From assembly GCA_002771615.1 (NCBI GenBank), contig PCSD01000047.1:1-21290 (forward strand): a stretch of 21,290 nucleotides of DNA, written 5' to 3'. Positions within the stretch are counted from its first letter, which is position 1; the number at the start of each line of letters is the position of its first letter. Positions 8,488 through 16,582 of the stretch are shown here, piece after piece. The DNA is from Candidatus Falkowbacteria bacterium CG23_combo_of_CG06-09_8_20_14_all_49_15 (lineage in GTDB: Bacteria > Patescibacteriota > Patescibacteriia > Patescibacteriales > UM-FILTER-48-10). A program made the position numbers and the translations under genes. Under the pieces are notes generated by a model. That model was not told the DNA's origin, ran no database searches, and saw only the letters and a list, made by a program, of their open reading frames with translations.

Positions 8488-9357
8488 TCAGCTTTTACGC
8501 GAAATTCGGCACTTGCCCGCCAGCCAAGCGAGCGCTTGGCCCAGAGGCCAAATTGCTCGCAAGAGGCTTCCCTGCCAAGCCGGCTGCCATTTTCGGAAAT
8601 AAGCGAGCATGGAGGCGCGGAAATAAGCCTGCGCGCGGCCGCGCGGCACCTGCGCGAAGCTGCGGCCGTGATAGTCAATCGCTTCCGCCGCGGGCGAATA
8701 ATAGACCTGATAAGCGGCGGCCCGCGCCTGCCGGCAAAAATCAACTTCCTCAAACCACAAGAAATAGCGCTCGTCCAGTCCGCCCAGCTTGTCTATTAGT
8801 TCGCGCCGGATGAAAAAAAATGAGCCGCGCACCGAATCAACCGGCGCGGCTTGGCTGTAATCAAAATCAGGACAGAGATAGGAATCCAGCAGGCTCGGCC
8901 AAAGATGCGGTAGCTTCAAGATGATCAGGCTTTGATCCCAAAGCGTGGGCCAACGCCGCACATGCGGCAAATTCCGGCCTTGCGCGTCCAACAAACGGCC
9001 CCCGGCCACGCCGGCCGCCGGATGCTGATCCAACCAATCAAGCATTTTTTTAAGCGCCCCGGACCGGACCCGCATGTCCGGATTCAACAACAGGACATAG
9101 CGGCCGCGGCTGGCCCGGATGGCCAGGTTATTCGCCCGGGCAAAACCCAAATTTTCCTGGTTGGCAATCAGGCGGACGTCCGGAAATTCGGTTTTAATCA
9201 AATCAACGGTATTATCCGAGGAATGATTATCCACCACGAAAATCTCCGCGGCCAGACCGGCCGCGGCCATTGGCAAGCTGGCCAAATTGGCGCGCAAAAG
9301 GCCGGCTACATTCCAGGACACGATGATGATGGACAAATCCGGATTGGGCATAATCAT
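8488..9357 (-). CDS. GT2-family glycosyltransferase (WbbL-like)
   Basis: 289 residues. Motifs in order: LSIIIVSWN, FVVDNHSSDNT, NQENLGFARANN, VLLLNPDMRV, then GSFFFIRREL, YFLWFEEVDFCRQARAA and DYHGRSFAQ. These are the full set for the rhamnosyltransferase-like GT2 group. The start is taken at ATG 9357, five bases after the stop of the previous gene; a second ATG at 9351 gives MPNPDLSIII and is equally plausible. The longer frame to 9399 would overlap the previous gene. The stop is TGA, which shows that UGA terminates in this genome. Its place in a run of four GT2 genes behind rfbBDA suggests one enzyme per linkage of a repeating surface glycan. Confidence 0.88.
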   Translation of the reverse strand: MIMPNPDLSIIIVSWNVAGLLRANLASLPMAAAGLAAEIFVVDNHSSDNTVDLIKTEFPDVRLIANQENLGFARANNLAIRASRGRYVLLLNPDMRVRSGALKKMLDWLDQHPAAGVAGGRLLDAQGRNLPHVRRWPTLWDQSLIILKLPHLWPSLLDSYLCPDFDYSQAAPVDSVRGSFFFIRRELIDKLGGLDERYFLWFEEVDFCRQARAAAYQVYYSPAAEAIDYHGRSFAQVPRGRAQAYFRASMLAYFRKWQPAWQGSLLRAIWPLGQALAWLAGKCRISRKS

Positions 9358-9362
9358 CTTGG

Positions 9363-10319
9363 TTAACGGGCGCGAGCGCGCCGCCAAGACCACCAACAAA
9401 GGTATTGACGCAAAAGATAAGGTTCAAATAAAAGCGTGAAAAAAAACATCTGGCCGGCATAAGCCAAAATCGCGATCTTTCCCAGCCAGGCTTGTTCTGA
9501 CCAATATTTCCCAAAAATAATGTGCTGGTGGTAAAATGACCAAATCTTGGCCGTCCGATCCTTGGCCGCCCGGTTCCGGACGATGGACCAGACCGACTGC
9601 CCGGCTCCGCCAATGCTCCGGTCATGCCAAACCAGCGCTTTCGACTCGCAGACCGACTGCCAGCCGGCGCGGCGCAGGCGGTAAGCCAGATCACAATCTT
9701 CTTTATACATGAACATATCTTCGTCAAAATATGCTTCGCGGTCTTTGATTTGTTCCAGGGCGGACAGCCGGTAAAAACCGGCGGCGCCGGATGGCCCGAG
9801 TATTTGCGCGTTGTCAACTTGCCCACGATCAGGCTCGCCTTGGGCCAAATCAAAAAAACGCAAACCCGCTTTCATGACAATCCCGCCGCTGTCAATGATA
9901 TTGGTCTTTTGCTGACGGATAAAATCCCAACGGAGAATCTTCGGTGAAACCGCGCCCAAGGTTGATTCCCGGCCAAGTCTGGCGCTCAGAATCTTGACCG
10001 CGTCCGCGCCCAGAATCAGATCCGGATTAAGAGCGAGATAATATTGGGCGGCGGCGGCCCGGGCGCGGCCGAGCAGATAATTATGGCCGCGGGCAAAGCC
10101 CAAATTGCTTTCCGCCCGCTCATAAGCGATTTCCGGAAAATTTTTCTTGATATATTCCCCGCTTCCTTGAAAATCAGCCGGCCCGTTATCCAGGATCAAG
10201 ACTTGCGCGCTGTCACCCAGTTGTGCCCTCAGGGAAGGCAGAAAATATGGCAAGTACTTGGCGGATTCTTGCCCATAAACAAGGCAGCCGATAAAAATTT
10301 TGCTCCGGGCGCTGGACAT
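9363..10319 (-). CDS. GT2-family glycosyltransferase
   Basis: 318 residues. Motifs: KIFIGCLVYGQ, VLILDNGPADF, ESNLGFARGHNYLL, LALNPDLILG, GPSGAAGFYRLSAL, DEDMFMYKEDCDLAYRLRRA and LVWHDRSIGG. All key positions of the WbbL-like GT2 group are present. A hydrophobic stretch near the C-terminus (IAILAYAGQMFFFTLLF) may bind the membrane, and a basic tail (WRRARAR) ends the protein. The start is ATG 10319, preceded by six T and no Shine-Dalgarno; the longer frame to 10349 adds only hydrophobic residues (MPLFFYFIFF). It lies 61 bases after rfbA and probably belongs to the same transcript, since no terminator is seen between them. Confidence 0.88.
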   Translation of the reverse strand: MSSARSKIFIGCLVYGQESAKYLPYFLPSLRAQLGDSAQVLILDNGPADFQGSGEYIKKNFPEIAYERAESNLGFARGHNYLLGRARAAAAQYYLALNPDLILGADAVKILSARLGRESTLGAVSPKILRWDFIRQQKTNIIDSGGIVMKAGLRFFDLAQGEPDRGQVDNAQILGPSGAAGFYRLSALEQIKDREAYFDEDMFMYKEDCDLAYRLRRAGWQSVCESKALVWHDRSIGGAGQSVWSIVRNRAAKDRTAKIWSFYHQHIIFGKYWSEQAWLGKIAILAYAGQMFFFTLLFEPYLLRQYLCWWSWRRARAR

Positions 10320-10380
10320 AAAAAATATGAAATAAAAAAATAAGGGCAAGAAGAATAATTAGGGATAAAAAGACCGCAAG

Positions 10381-11106
10381 TCAAATGACCAGCTTGTCCT
10401 GTAATTTTTCTTTCGCGAGGATCTGCGCCTTGAGCAGGCTGTCAAAGGTGCCGGCGTCAATCCATTCGCCAGACACCGGAGAGACGGACAATTCCCCCCG
10501 TTCCAGATACCAATTGTGCAGGTCGGTGATTTCCAATTCTCCCCGCGCGCTGGGCGTTAAACTCTTGGCCGCCGCCACGACCCGCGGATCATAAAGATAT
10601 AAACCGGTAATGGCATAATCGGAAATCCACTCTTTGGGCTTTTCTACAATCTTCAAAGGCTTCATCTGTTGATCGCACTGCACAACGCCGAAACGTTCTG
10701 GATCAGAAACTTTTTTCACGAAAATCCGGCCGCCTTGTTGGAAATCCCTGATGGCCGCGGAAAAATCGTCTTCAAAAATATTATCGCCCAAGATCAAGGC
10801 GGTGTTTTCGCCATTGATAAACTTTTCGCCGATCAAAAATGCGTCCGCCAGACCACGCGGCTTATCCTGGACTTCATAGGTGAATTTGACATTGAATTCC
10901 TTGCCGCTACCGAGCAGGTTGAGAAAATCACCGGCCCGCTCCGGCGCCACGATGATAAGGATCTCCTTGATGCCGGCGCGAATCAGGGTATTCAGGGGAT
11001 AATAAACCATCGGCCGGTTATAAACCGGCAAAAGCTGTTTGCTGGTCACTTTTGTGCACGGCCGCAACCGGGTCGCGCTCCCGCCGGATAAAATGATTCC
11101 TTTCAT
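10381..11106 (-). CDS. rfbA: Glucose-1-phosphate thymidylyltransferase (short form)
   Basis: 241 residues. It makes dTDP-glucose from dTTP and glucose-1-phosphate, the first step to dTDP-rhamnose. The nucleotidyltransferase signature starts at residue 8: GGSATRLRPCTKVTSKQLLP, with Lys23 in the expected place. Ala11 replaces the usual Gly of GG.GTR. Also visible are PMVYYPL, EVQDKPRGLADAF, ILGDNI with metal-binding Asp108, IVEKPKEWISDYAITGLYLY and GEWIDAGTFDSL. Canonical RmlA has ~290 residues; the ~50-residue C-terminal helical part is missing, as in other short versions. The gap to rfbD is 16 bases. ATG is preceded by TTTT without a Shine-Dalgarno. The stop is TGA. Confidence 0.93.
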   Translation of the reverse strand: MKGIILSGGSATRLRPCTKVTSKQLLPVYNRPMVYYPLNTLIRAGIKEILIIVAPERAGDFLNLLGSGKEFNVKFTYEVQDKPRGLADAFLIGEKFINGENTALILGDNIFEDDFSAAIRDFQQGGRIFVKKVSDPERFGVVQCDQQMKPLKIVEKPKEWISDYAITGLYLYDPRVVAAAKSLTPSARGELEITDLHNWYLERGELSVSPVSGEWIDAGTFDSLLKAQILAKEKLQDKLVI

Positions 11107-11122
11107 AAAAGTTGGTAAAAAA

Positions 11123-11998
11123 TTATTCTTTGAGAGTTGAGATATATTCGTCCAGCGCTGTTTGCCAATCGCGCACAGGAGGCAATTTGGTATTCGCCAA
11201 GACTGAAAAAAGCGGGCGCCGGGCCGGCCGGGGATAATCCGCGGAACGGATCGGAAGCACGGCTACCCGGCTGCCAATAGATCGAAAAAAATGGACGGCG
11301 GCCTCAAACCAGCTGGCTTGGCCGCTGTTGGCCAAATGATAGATACCCGCACCCTGGCCGCTTTGCAACAGATCAAAAACCGCGGCGGCCAGATCAACGG
11401 TATAGGTGAAACTGCCGATTTCTTCCCGATCAATCACCTTGATTTCTGGCTGGCGGCGGCTTAATTTTAAAAGCGCGAGAAAAAAATTTTCTTTCGCGCC
11501 TTCACCTTCGCCCGGCGGCCCGAACAGCCTGGCTGTGCGAATCAGGCGCCACTGCAAACCGCGGCCGCTTAATTTGATAATTTCTTTCTCTCCCCGTAAT
11601 TTACTTTGCCCGTAAACATTAAGCGGCGCGGGTTCGCTATTTTCTTGATAGGGCTCTGACGCATCACCGGAAAAAACATAATCGGTGGAAAAATGCACAA
11701 ACAGGGCGCCGGCGGCCAAAGCGGCCTGCGCCAAAAAACCGACGGCCGCGCCGTTGATGAGCTCGGCCTGATGTTTTTCTTCTTCGTCCTGTTCGCAGCG
11801 ATCCACGGCGTTATACGCCGCGGCATTAATAATAATGTCCGGCATTTCGGCCGCAACCTTCTTTTTTACCAAATCTTCATCGGTTATATCAATATCACCC
11901 TTATGCCAAGTCAAAACATCATAGTCCGACCGGGCGCGGACGTCTAACTGCTTGCCGAGCGCGCCTTGGGCGCCGAAAATAATTACTTTTTTTCGCAT
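11123..11998 (-). CDS. rfbD: dTDP-4-dehydrorhamnose reductase
   Basis: 291 residues. It performs the last step to dTDP-L-rhamnose, reducing the 4-keto group with NAD(P)H. It is an extended short-chain dehydrogenase: the Rossmann motif GAQGALG is at residues 9-15, DIIINAAAYNAVD follows, the catalytic Thr lies in STDYVF (104-109), and Y-G-Q-S-K places Tyr129 and Lys133. RLIRTARLFG and GIYHLANSG are typical of the RmlD family. Its ATG directly follows seven T that form the arm of a stem-loop at 11999-12033, with a promoter candidate beyond it. It can therefore be transcribed both from rfbB and on its own. Confidence 0.94.
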   Translation of the reverse strand: MRKKVIIFGAQGALGKQLDVRARSDYDVLTWHKGDIDITDEDLVKKKVAAEMPDIIINAAAYNAVDRCEQDEEEKHQAELINGAAVGFLAQAALAAGALFVHFSTDYVFSGDASEPYQENSEPAPLNVYGQSKLRGEKEIIKLSGRGLQWRLIRTARLFGPPGEGEGAKENFFLALLKLSRRQPEIKVIDREEIGSFTYTVDLAAAVFDLLQSGQGAGIYHLANSGQASWFEAAVHFFRSIGSRVAVLPIRSADYPRPARRPLFSVLANTKLPPVRDWQTALDEYISTLKE

Positions 11999-12033
11999 AA
12001 AAAAACAGATTAGAGGGTAATATCTGTTTTTTT
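11999..12033 (-). other. Stem-loop with U-run fused to the rfbD start codon
   Basis: AAAAAAACAGAT (11999-12010) and ATCTGTTTTTTT (12022-12033) are perfect 12-base complements around an 11-base loop. Read on the minus strand, the T7 runs into ATG with no spacing. It has the form of an intrinsic terminator for rfbB, but a terminated transcript would end at the rfbD start. If the promoter at 12034-12062 is used, the message would begin with the CAGAT/ATCTG hairpin. Confidence 0.75.
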
Positions 12034-12062
12034 AATTTAACTTATTTTTCCGTTCTTGTCAA
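12034..12062 (-). promoter_or_regulatory. Candidate internal promoter for rfbD
   Basis: On the minus strand a perfect TTGACA (12062-12057) is followed after 17 bases by TAAATT (12039-12034), which matches four of six -10 positions. The start of transcription would be near 12027, leaving a leader of about 29 bases. Confidence 0.5.
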
Positions 12063-12082
12063 AAAAGTTTAAAAAAAAATAT

Positions 12083-13180
12083 TTAGAGTAAATCGTTTTG
12101 GCCTTCCGGCTCATAGCGCCAGGCCGGCGTATCCGCGCCAGCCGCGGGCGCCGGTTCCCGATGGCCGTATCGTCCGAGAGACGGGTTTTGGCGCAAGATC
12201 TGCTGCCACCACCAATCATTGTTTTCATACCAGCCGATCGTGGCGGCCAATCCTTCCGTGAAACTGAATTGCGGCTGCCAGCCGAGTTCGCGGCGAAGCT
12301 TGCCGCTGTCCACGCCGTAGCGGAAATCATGGCCGGGCCGATCGCTGACGAAGCGGATCAGAGCCGGATCTTTTTTCAAGGCGCAGGCTAAACGGCCGGC
12401 AATTTCAATGTTGGCCAGCTCGTTCGTATTAGTGGAAATGTTATATACTTCTCCGATTTGCCCGCCATGGAAAACCGCGTCCAAAGCTGAACAATTATCC
12501 AAGACATAAATCCAATCGCGGCGGTTCAAGCCGTAGCCGTAAAGCGGCACCGGCCGATTCTGCAAGAAATTTGTTATGAACAACGGAATGAATTTCTCCG
12601 GATGTTGGCGCGGACCGAAATTATTCGTGGTGCGGGTGATCAGCACCGGCAAACCATAAGTTTTGTGATAGGCCAAAGCCAGGAGATCCGCCCCGGCTTT
12701 GGAGGACGAATACGGGCTGTTCGGCTTAAGCTCGCTTTCTTCGCGGCAATAGCCTTCCGCCACACTGCCATAGACTTCGTCCGTGCTGATATGTAAAAAT
12801 TTCTTGATCTGGCCGTTTTGACGAGCCGCTTCCAGGAGATTGTGCGTTCCCAAAATATTGGCGGTCAAAAAATCCTGCGGATTATCAATGGAACGATCGA
12901 CGTGCGATTCCGCGGCAAAATGGACAATCGCCTCCGCCTTGGCTGTGACTTTACTGACGATTTGCTGGTCCCGGATATCGCCCTTAACAAAATAATAACG
13001 TTTATTTTCGGCTGGCGCGCCAGTGCCGAATTGCTGTTCAACGGCCAAAAGATTGTCCGGATTGCCGGCATAAGTAAGGGCATCAAGATTAATAATTATA
13101 TCATCTTGATATTTTTTCAGCCAATATTGAATAAAATTTGAACCAATAAATCCAGCGCCGCCCGTGACCAAAATTTTCAT
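12083..13180 (-). CDS. rfbB: dTDP-glucose 4,6-dehydratase
   Basis: 365 residues. It converts dTDP-glucose to dTDP-4-keto-6-deoxyglucose, the branch point for rhamnose and other deoxysugars. It is an extended SDR: GGAGFIG at residues 7-13 binds NAD, HFAAESHVDRSI follows, the catalytic triad region is STDEVYG (Thr133, Asp134, Glu135), and Y-S-S-S-K gives Tyr157 and Lys161. RTTNNFGPRQHPEKFIPLFI and SDRPGHDFRY are family signatures. The ~30-residue tail after LRQNPSLGRYG is Pro/Ala-rich and not part of the fold. It is the first gene of its operon, with a strong promoter at 13207-13234 and an AT-only leader of about 20 bases without a Shine-Dalgarno. Confidence 0.96.
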   Translation of the reverse strand: MKILVTGGAGFIGSNFIQYWLKKYQDDIIINLDALTYAGNPDNLLAVEQQFGTGAPAENKRYYFVKGDIRDQQIVSKVTAKAEAIVHFAAESHVDRSIDNPQDFLTANILGTHNLLEAARQNGQIKKFLHISTDEVYGSVAEGYCREESELKPNSPYSSSKAGADLLALAYHKTYGLPVLITRTTNNFGPRQHPEKFIPLFITNFLQNRPVPLYGYGLNRRDWIYVLDNCSALDAVFHGGQIGEVYNISTNTNELANIEIAGRLACALKKDPALIRFVSDRPGHDFRYGVDSGKLRRELGWQPQFSFTEGLAATIGWYENNDWWWQQILRQNPSLGRYGHREPAPAAGADTPAWRYEPEGQNDLL

Positions 13181-13206
13181 AAATAAATTTAAATATTTAA
13201 TTGCTT

Positions 13207-13234
13207 ATTATAACACAAAATATTATTTTGTCAA
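13207..13234 (-). promoter_or_regulatory. Near-consensus sigma-70 promoter of the rfb/glycosyltransferase operon
   Basis: On the minus strand TTGACA (13234-13229) and TATAAT (13212-13207) are both perfect and separated by 16 bases. Transcription would start near 13200, about 20 bases before the rfbB ATG. It sits just downstream of the rpoD terminator, so the operon is independent of dnaG-rpoD. Confidence 0.85.
13215..13231. promoter_or_regulatory. 17-bp palindrome inside the rfb promoter (possible operator)
   Basis: ACAAAATA and TATTTTGT are perfect complements around a central T (13223). The palindrome fills most of the spacer and overlaps the -35 hexamer by three bases, a typical repressor position. 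AT-rich palindromes also occur by chance, so a regulator is only inferred. Confidence 0.5.
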
Positions 13235-13300
13235 CGAACTACAACAACATAAACAAGAAATATAAAAACATAACAACAAAAAAATATTATCAAAAAAACA

Positions 13301-13325
13301 AAAAAAACCAGCAAAAGCGGTTTTT
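13301..13325 (-). terminator. Intrinsic terminator after rpoD
   Basis: On the minus strand AAAAACCGC, a TTTT loop and GCTGGTTTTT form a stem with one bulged base, continuing into a run of seven T. It starts about 38 bases after the rpoD stop. The surrounding spacer (13235-13300) is A-rich with scattered ACAACA words and shows no gene. Confidence 0.8.
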
Positions 13326-13362
13326 AAAAAAATCCATGCTTGCTGACTATTAATCAACAGGC

Positions 13363-14694
13363 TTAAAAATCACGAAGTTTTTTAATGCCCGCGTGCTTCT
13401 GGATCCTTTCCAAAGCCTTGGCTTCAATCTGCCGGATCCGTTCGCGGGTTACGTCAAATTCATGGCCGACTTCCTCCAAGGTGTGGGCAACGCCATCCAC
13501 CAAACCGAAACGCATTTCCAAAATCTTCTGCTCCCGCGGCGAAAGAGTGGAAACGACTTCCCGGACATAATCTTTGAGCAGGCACAAACCGGCCGAACGG
13601 TCAGGAGTGACATTTTTTACGTCTTCAATAAAATCTTCCAAGGTGGAATCTTCTTCGTCATCGCCCACGGAAGTTTCCAGGGAAATCGTATCCTGCGAAA
13701 TCTTGATGATGTGCCTAACTTTGTCAATGTCCTCATTCATTTCCGCGGCAATTTCTTCCGGCATCGGCTCCCGGCCCAAATCCTGGATCAACTGGCGCTG
13801 AACCTGCTGAAATTTGTTGATGGTTTCATTCATATGCACGGGGATGCGGATGGTGCGGGACTGATCGGCCAGGGCGCGGGTGATCGCCTGCCTGATCCAC
13901 CAGGTGGCATAAGTGGAAAATTTGTAGCCTTTGCGGTATTCAAACTTCTCCACGGCCCGGAACAGGCCGATGTTGCCTTCCTGGATCAGATCCAAAAGCG
14001 ACAAGCCTTTGGCGCCGATAAATTTTTTGGCAATGGATACAACCAGGCGCAAATTGGCTTCAATCAGCCTTTTCTCCGCCTCCTTATCCCCTTTTTCTTT
14101 TTTCTTGGACAGTTCCACCTCTTCCGCGCCGGTTAAAAGCGGTACGCGGCCGATTTCTTTCAGATACATCTGGATGGAATCAGCGGACAGCTTGGAAAGA
14201 TCCGGACCGTGCCGGGAAATGTCCTGTTCGCCCTTGGCTTTGTCAAATATCTTTTTTTCATTGAAATCAAGAATGCGGCCGGTGTCTTCCATGATCTGGA
14301 TGCCGGCGCGGTAAGTTTTTTCCAAAAAAACTTCGTATTCAAAAATATATTCTTCCACGGCGGGAAAAATATACAAAATCTCGGTTTCGGTGATGAACCC
14401 GCGCGAACGCCCCTTGTGGAGAAGATTAGCGATCTGCGTTTCATCCGGCAAGGCTGGCGGCGGCGCGACAACCGTCCGAACTGCCGGGCTGGCTGGTTTA
14501 TTTTTGGACGCGAAAAAATTCTTGCCCCGGGCGCGGCGGGCATCTTTTTTGCCCGCGGAATTTTTTTTCGGACGCGGCGGGAAAAAAATCTTTTTCGCGC
14601 CTTTTTTAATAACCGGCTTTTTTTTGCCAACGGGCGATTTGGATTTGTTGTCGGCCGGCGGCCGAAGAGTTTTCTTCTTTTTTGGGCTGGACAT
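13363..14694 (-). CDS. rpoD: Housekeeping RNA polymerase sigma factor (sigma-70)
   Basis: 443 residues from ATG 14694. It directs RNA polymerase to -35/-10 promoters such as those seen here. The first ~75 residues are a Lys/Pro/Ala-rich low-complexity tail, followed by a region 1.1-like domain (~85-140). Region 1.2 is DSIQMYLKEIGRVPLLT (~172-188). Region 2 runs from NLRLVVSIAKKF through LIQEGNIGLFRAVEKFEYRK to YATWWIRQAITRAL; it includes the -10 recognition residues. Region 3 carries RIPVHMNETINKF. Region 4 ends with LEEVGHEFDVTRERIRQIEA, the -35 helix-turn-helix. The in-frame start at 14715 adds seven residues and is less likely, since MSSPKKKK begins at an ATG preceded by GTTTTT. It lies 37 bases after dnaG, the usual dnaG-rpoD arrangement. 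Confidence 0.96.
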   Translation of the reverse strand: MSSPKKKKTLRPPADNKSKSPVGKKKPVIKKGAKKIFFPPRPKKNSAGKKDARRARGKNFFASKNKPASPAVRTVVAPPPALPDETQIANLLHKGRSRGFITETEILYIFPAVEEYIFEYEVFLEKTYRAGIQIMEDTGRILDFNEKKIFDKAKGEQDISRHGPDLSKLSADSIQMYLKEIGRVPLLTGAEEVELSKKKEKGDKEAEKRLIEANLRLVVSIAKKFIGAKGLSLLDLIQEGNIGLFRAVEKFEYRKGYKFSTYATWWIRQAITRALADQSRTIRIPVHMNETINKFQQVQRQLIQDLGREPMPEEIAAEMNEDIDKVRHIIKISQDTISLETSVGDDEEDSTLEDFIEDVKNVTPDRSAGLCLLKDYVREVVSTLSPREQKILEMRFGLVDGVAHTLEEVGHEFDVTRERIRQIEAKALERIQKHAGIKKLRDF

Positions 14695-14731
14695 AAAAAC
14701 AATTGAAAATGGCAATTATTTATTGCTAAAG

Positions 14732-16582
14732 TTATCGGCTTGACCGCTCCAGCGATCGGATCTCCGACTGCAATTCCTTGAATTGCTTGGAGAACAGATC
14801 AATTTTTTCCCGGTCGTCTTTTTGTTCGGCCGCGGCGAGCATTTTTTCCAATTCCCTGGACCGGGCGGACAGATAATTTTTTTTCAAGAACAGGCACAAT
14901 GAAATCATTTCCTGGCGTGCCTGATCCAAAGAAAAATCAAAAAAATCCCTTTCGCCAAGCAGGACAATTTTATTTAAATCGTTAAGGATTTGCGTGTTTT
15001 CCGCGGACTGGCCGCTGCTCTCAAGCCAGGCGCGAAAATCTTCATAACTCAAAACAAAAGTATCCGGCCGGCGGTCCGAATCGTTATCCGGCCGGCTGAA
15101 GTTATTATAAAATATTTGTAAATATTTGTAAATACGGCGGTTTGCCTCGCCAATTATCTGTCCCGGTTCAAGACGTTGGAAAACATATTCAGCCAGAACC
15201 GGTAATTTCAACATTAAGGCTAAAAGAGTATCACTGGCTTTTTCTTCCCGTTTGGTCGCCGGTTGCGCCGGTACCGCTGTTTCCGGCTTAAAAGCGATCT
15301 CCCGGCCGGCCGCGGCGGCGAGTGCTTCCTTGAGAATGGCCTCAGAAACATCAATTTTTCTCCCCAATTTTTTCAACCAGAAATCTTGGTCAATTTTGTT
15401 CTTCATCGCCGCGATAAAAGACAACCCTTCTTTGGCCAAGACTTTCCGGTGCGCGATTTTTTCCATGTCATTTTCCCGCTCATATTTATCCATCAGGTAC
15501 TCCATGGCCGGCCGGGCCTGGCTGACGGCTTTGGACCAGTAAGCCGGATTTTTCCGGATCAGTTCGTCCGGATCTTTGGCCGCGTGGGCGATGACATTGA
15601 TGTTCATTTCCGCCCGCCAAGCTTCCTTAGCACCGCGGCGCAAAGCCTCCAGACCGGCGGCATCCATATCAAAAGACAAGGCCAGGTTGTTGGTGAATCT
15701 CTTGATCAAGGCGATCTGCTCCGCGGTCAAAGCCGCGCCGGAAACCGCCACGACATTCTGGAAGCCATGTTGATGGGCGGTGATGGCATCCATCTGCCCT
15801 TCCACGATCACAGCCAAGTCTTGTTCTTTGATTGCCCTTTTAGCCGCGTCCAAACCGAAAACGATCCGACTTTTGTCATAAATCGGCGTCTGCGGGCTGT
15901 TGATGTATTTTCCCAATTTCTCGGTTTTTTCCTTGGCCGGCAAGACCCGCGCGGAAAAAGCGACCGGATTGCCGTTCAAATCGCGGATCGGAAACATCAA
16001 GCGGCCGCGGAAACGATCGTAATAGGACGAGCGCTCTTCCCTTTTGATGGCCAAACCGGCCAGGAATATCTCTTGTTCGCGGAAACCCTTCTGTTTCAAG
16101 CGGCTGGTCATTGCCTCCCAGGAATCCAGGCTGAAGCCGATCTGCCAGTTATCAATGGTTTCTTCCGTCAAACCCCGCTCTTGAAGATAGGCGCGGGCCG
16201 GCGCGGCGGACGGATCGTTGAAAAGCAAATGATGGTACACCTGGACGGCAAAAGACATGATGTCCAACAAGCGGTTGCGCGCGGAATCATTTTTAAAATT
16301 CGCCGAGGAAAGGATCACGCCGGCCTTGGGCGCCAGCAGGCGGAGCGCTTCCACAAAACTCAAGCCTTCCATCTCCATCACAAAAGTAAAAATATCACCG
16401 CCTTTGCCGCAACCGAAGCAATGCCAGATCTGCTTATCCGGACTGATCAGAAAAGAAGGAGTTTTTTCCTTATGAAAAGGGCAAAGCGCCCGGAAATTAA
16501 CGCCGGCCGGCCGGACCTGGATATAGTCGCGCAAGACATCAACGATATCCAACTTCGCTTTTATTTCCTCGCTGGGATTCAT
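14732..16582 (-). CDS. dnaG: DNA primase
   Basis: 616 residues, full length. It makes RNA primers at the replication fork. The CHC2-type zinc ribbon is Cys34-x2-His37 with Cys55-x2-Cys58 (CPFH, then CFGC). The RNA polymerase core has YYDRFRGRLMFPI at ~187-199. The Toprim metal residues are Glu261 in IVEGQMD, and Asp305 and Asp307 in SFDMDAAG. Residues beyond ~420 form the less conserved helicase-interaction part, here Ala-rich and then charged. It starts at ATG 16582, giving MNPSEEIKAKLDIVDVL, typical for the family. A weak GGA lies eight bases before it. There is no rpsU upstream; the preceding gene encodes an unrecognised small protein. No clear promoter was found in the 68-base gap. Confidence 0.97.
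   Translation of the reverse strand: MNPSEEIKAKLDIVDVLRDYIQVRPAGVNFRALCPFHKEKTPSFLISPDKQIWHCFGCGKGGDIFTFVMEMEGLSFVEALRLLAPKAGVILSSANFKNDSARNRLLDIMSFAVQVYHHLLFNDPSAAPARAYLQERGLTEETIDNWQIGFSLDSWEAMTSRLKQKGFREQEIFLAGLAIKREERSSYYDRFRGRLMFPIRDLNGNPVAFSARVLPAKEKTEKLGKYINSPQTPIYDKSRIVFGLDAAKRAIKEQDLAVIVEGQMDAITAHQHGFQNVVAVSGAALTAEQIALIKRFTNNLALSFDMDAAGLEALRRGAKEAWRAEMNINVIAHAAKDPDELIRKNPAYWSKAVSQARPAMEYLMDKYERENDMEKIAHRKVLAKEGLSFIAAMKNKIDQDFWLKKLGRKIDVSEAILKEALAAAAGREIAFKPETAVPAQPATKREEKASDTLLALMLKLPVLAEYVFQRLEPGQIIGEANRRIYKYLQIFYNNFSRPDNDSDRRPDTFVLSYEDFRAWLESSGQSAENTQILNDLNKIVLLGERDFFDFSLDQARQEMISLCLFLKKNYLSARSRELEKMLAAAEQKDDREKIDLFSKQFKELQSEIRSLERSSR

Noticed and set aside
8488..10383. UGA recoding as in Gracilibacteria/Absconditabacteria
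   Set aside because: UGA stands as the natural stop of two full-length genes, and none of the conserved genes contains an in-frame UGA.
13393..14136. 247-codon open frame opposite rpoD
   Set aside because: Mirrors conserved sigma-70 regions; no protein family pattern.
14695..14731. AATTG/CAATT hairpin followed by GTTTTT before rpoD as another start-codon hairpin
   Set aside because: Only five weak pairs; not separable from chance, so not counted with the four clearer cases.
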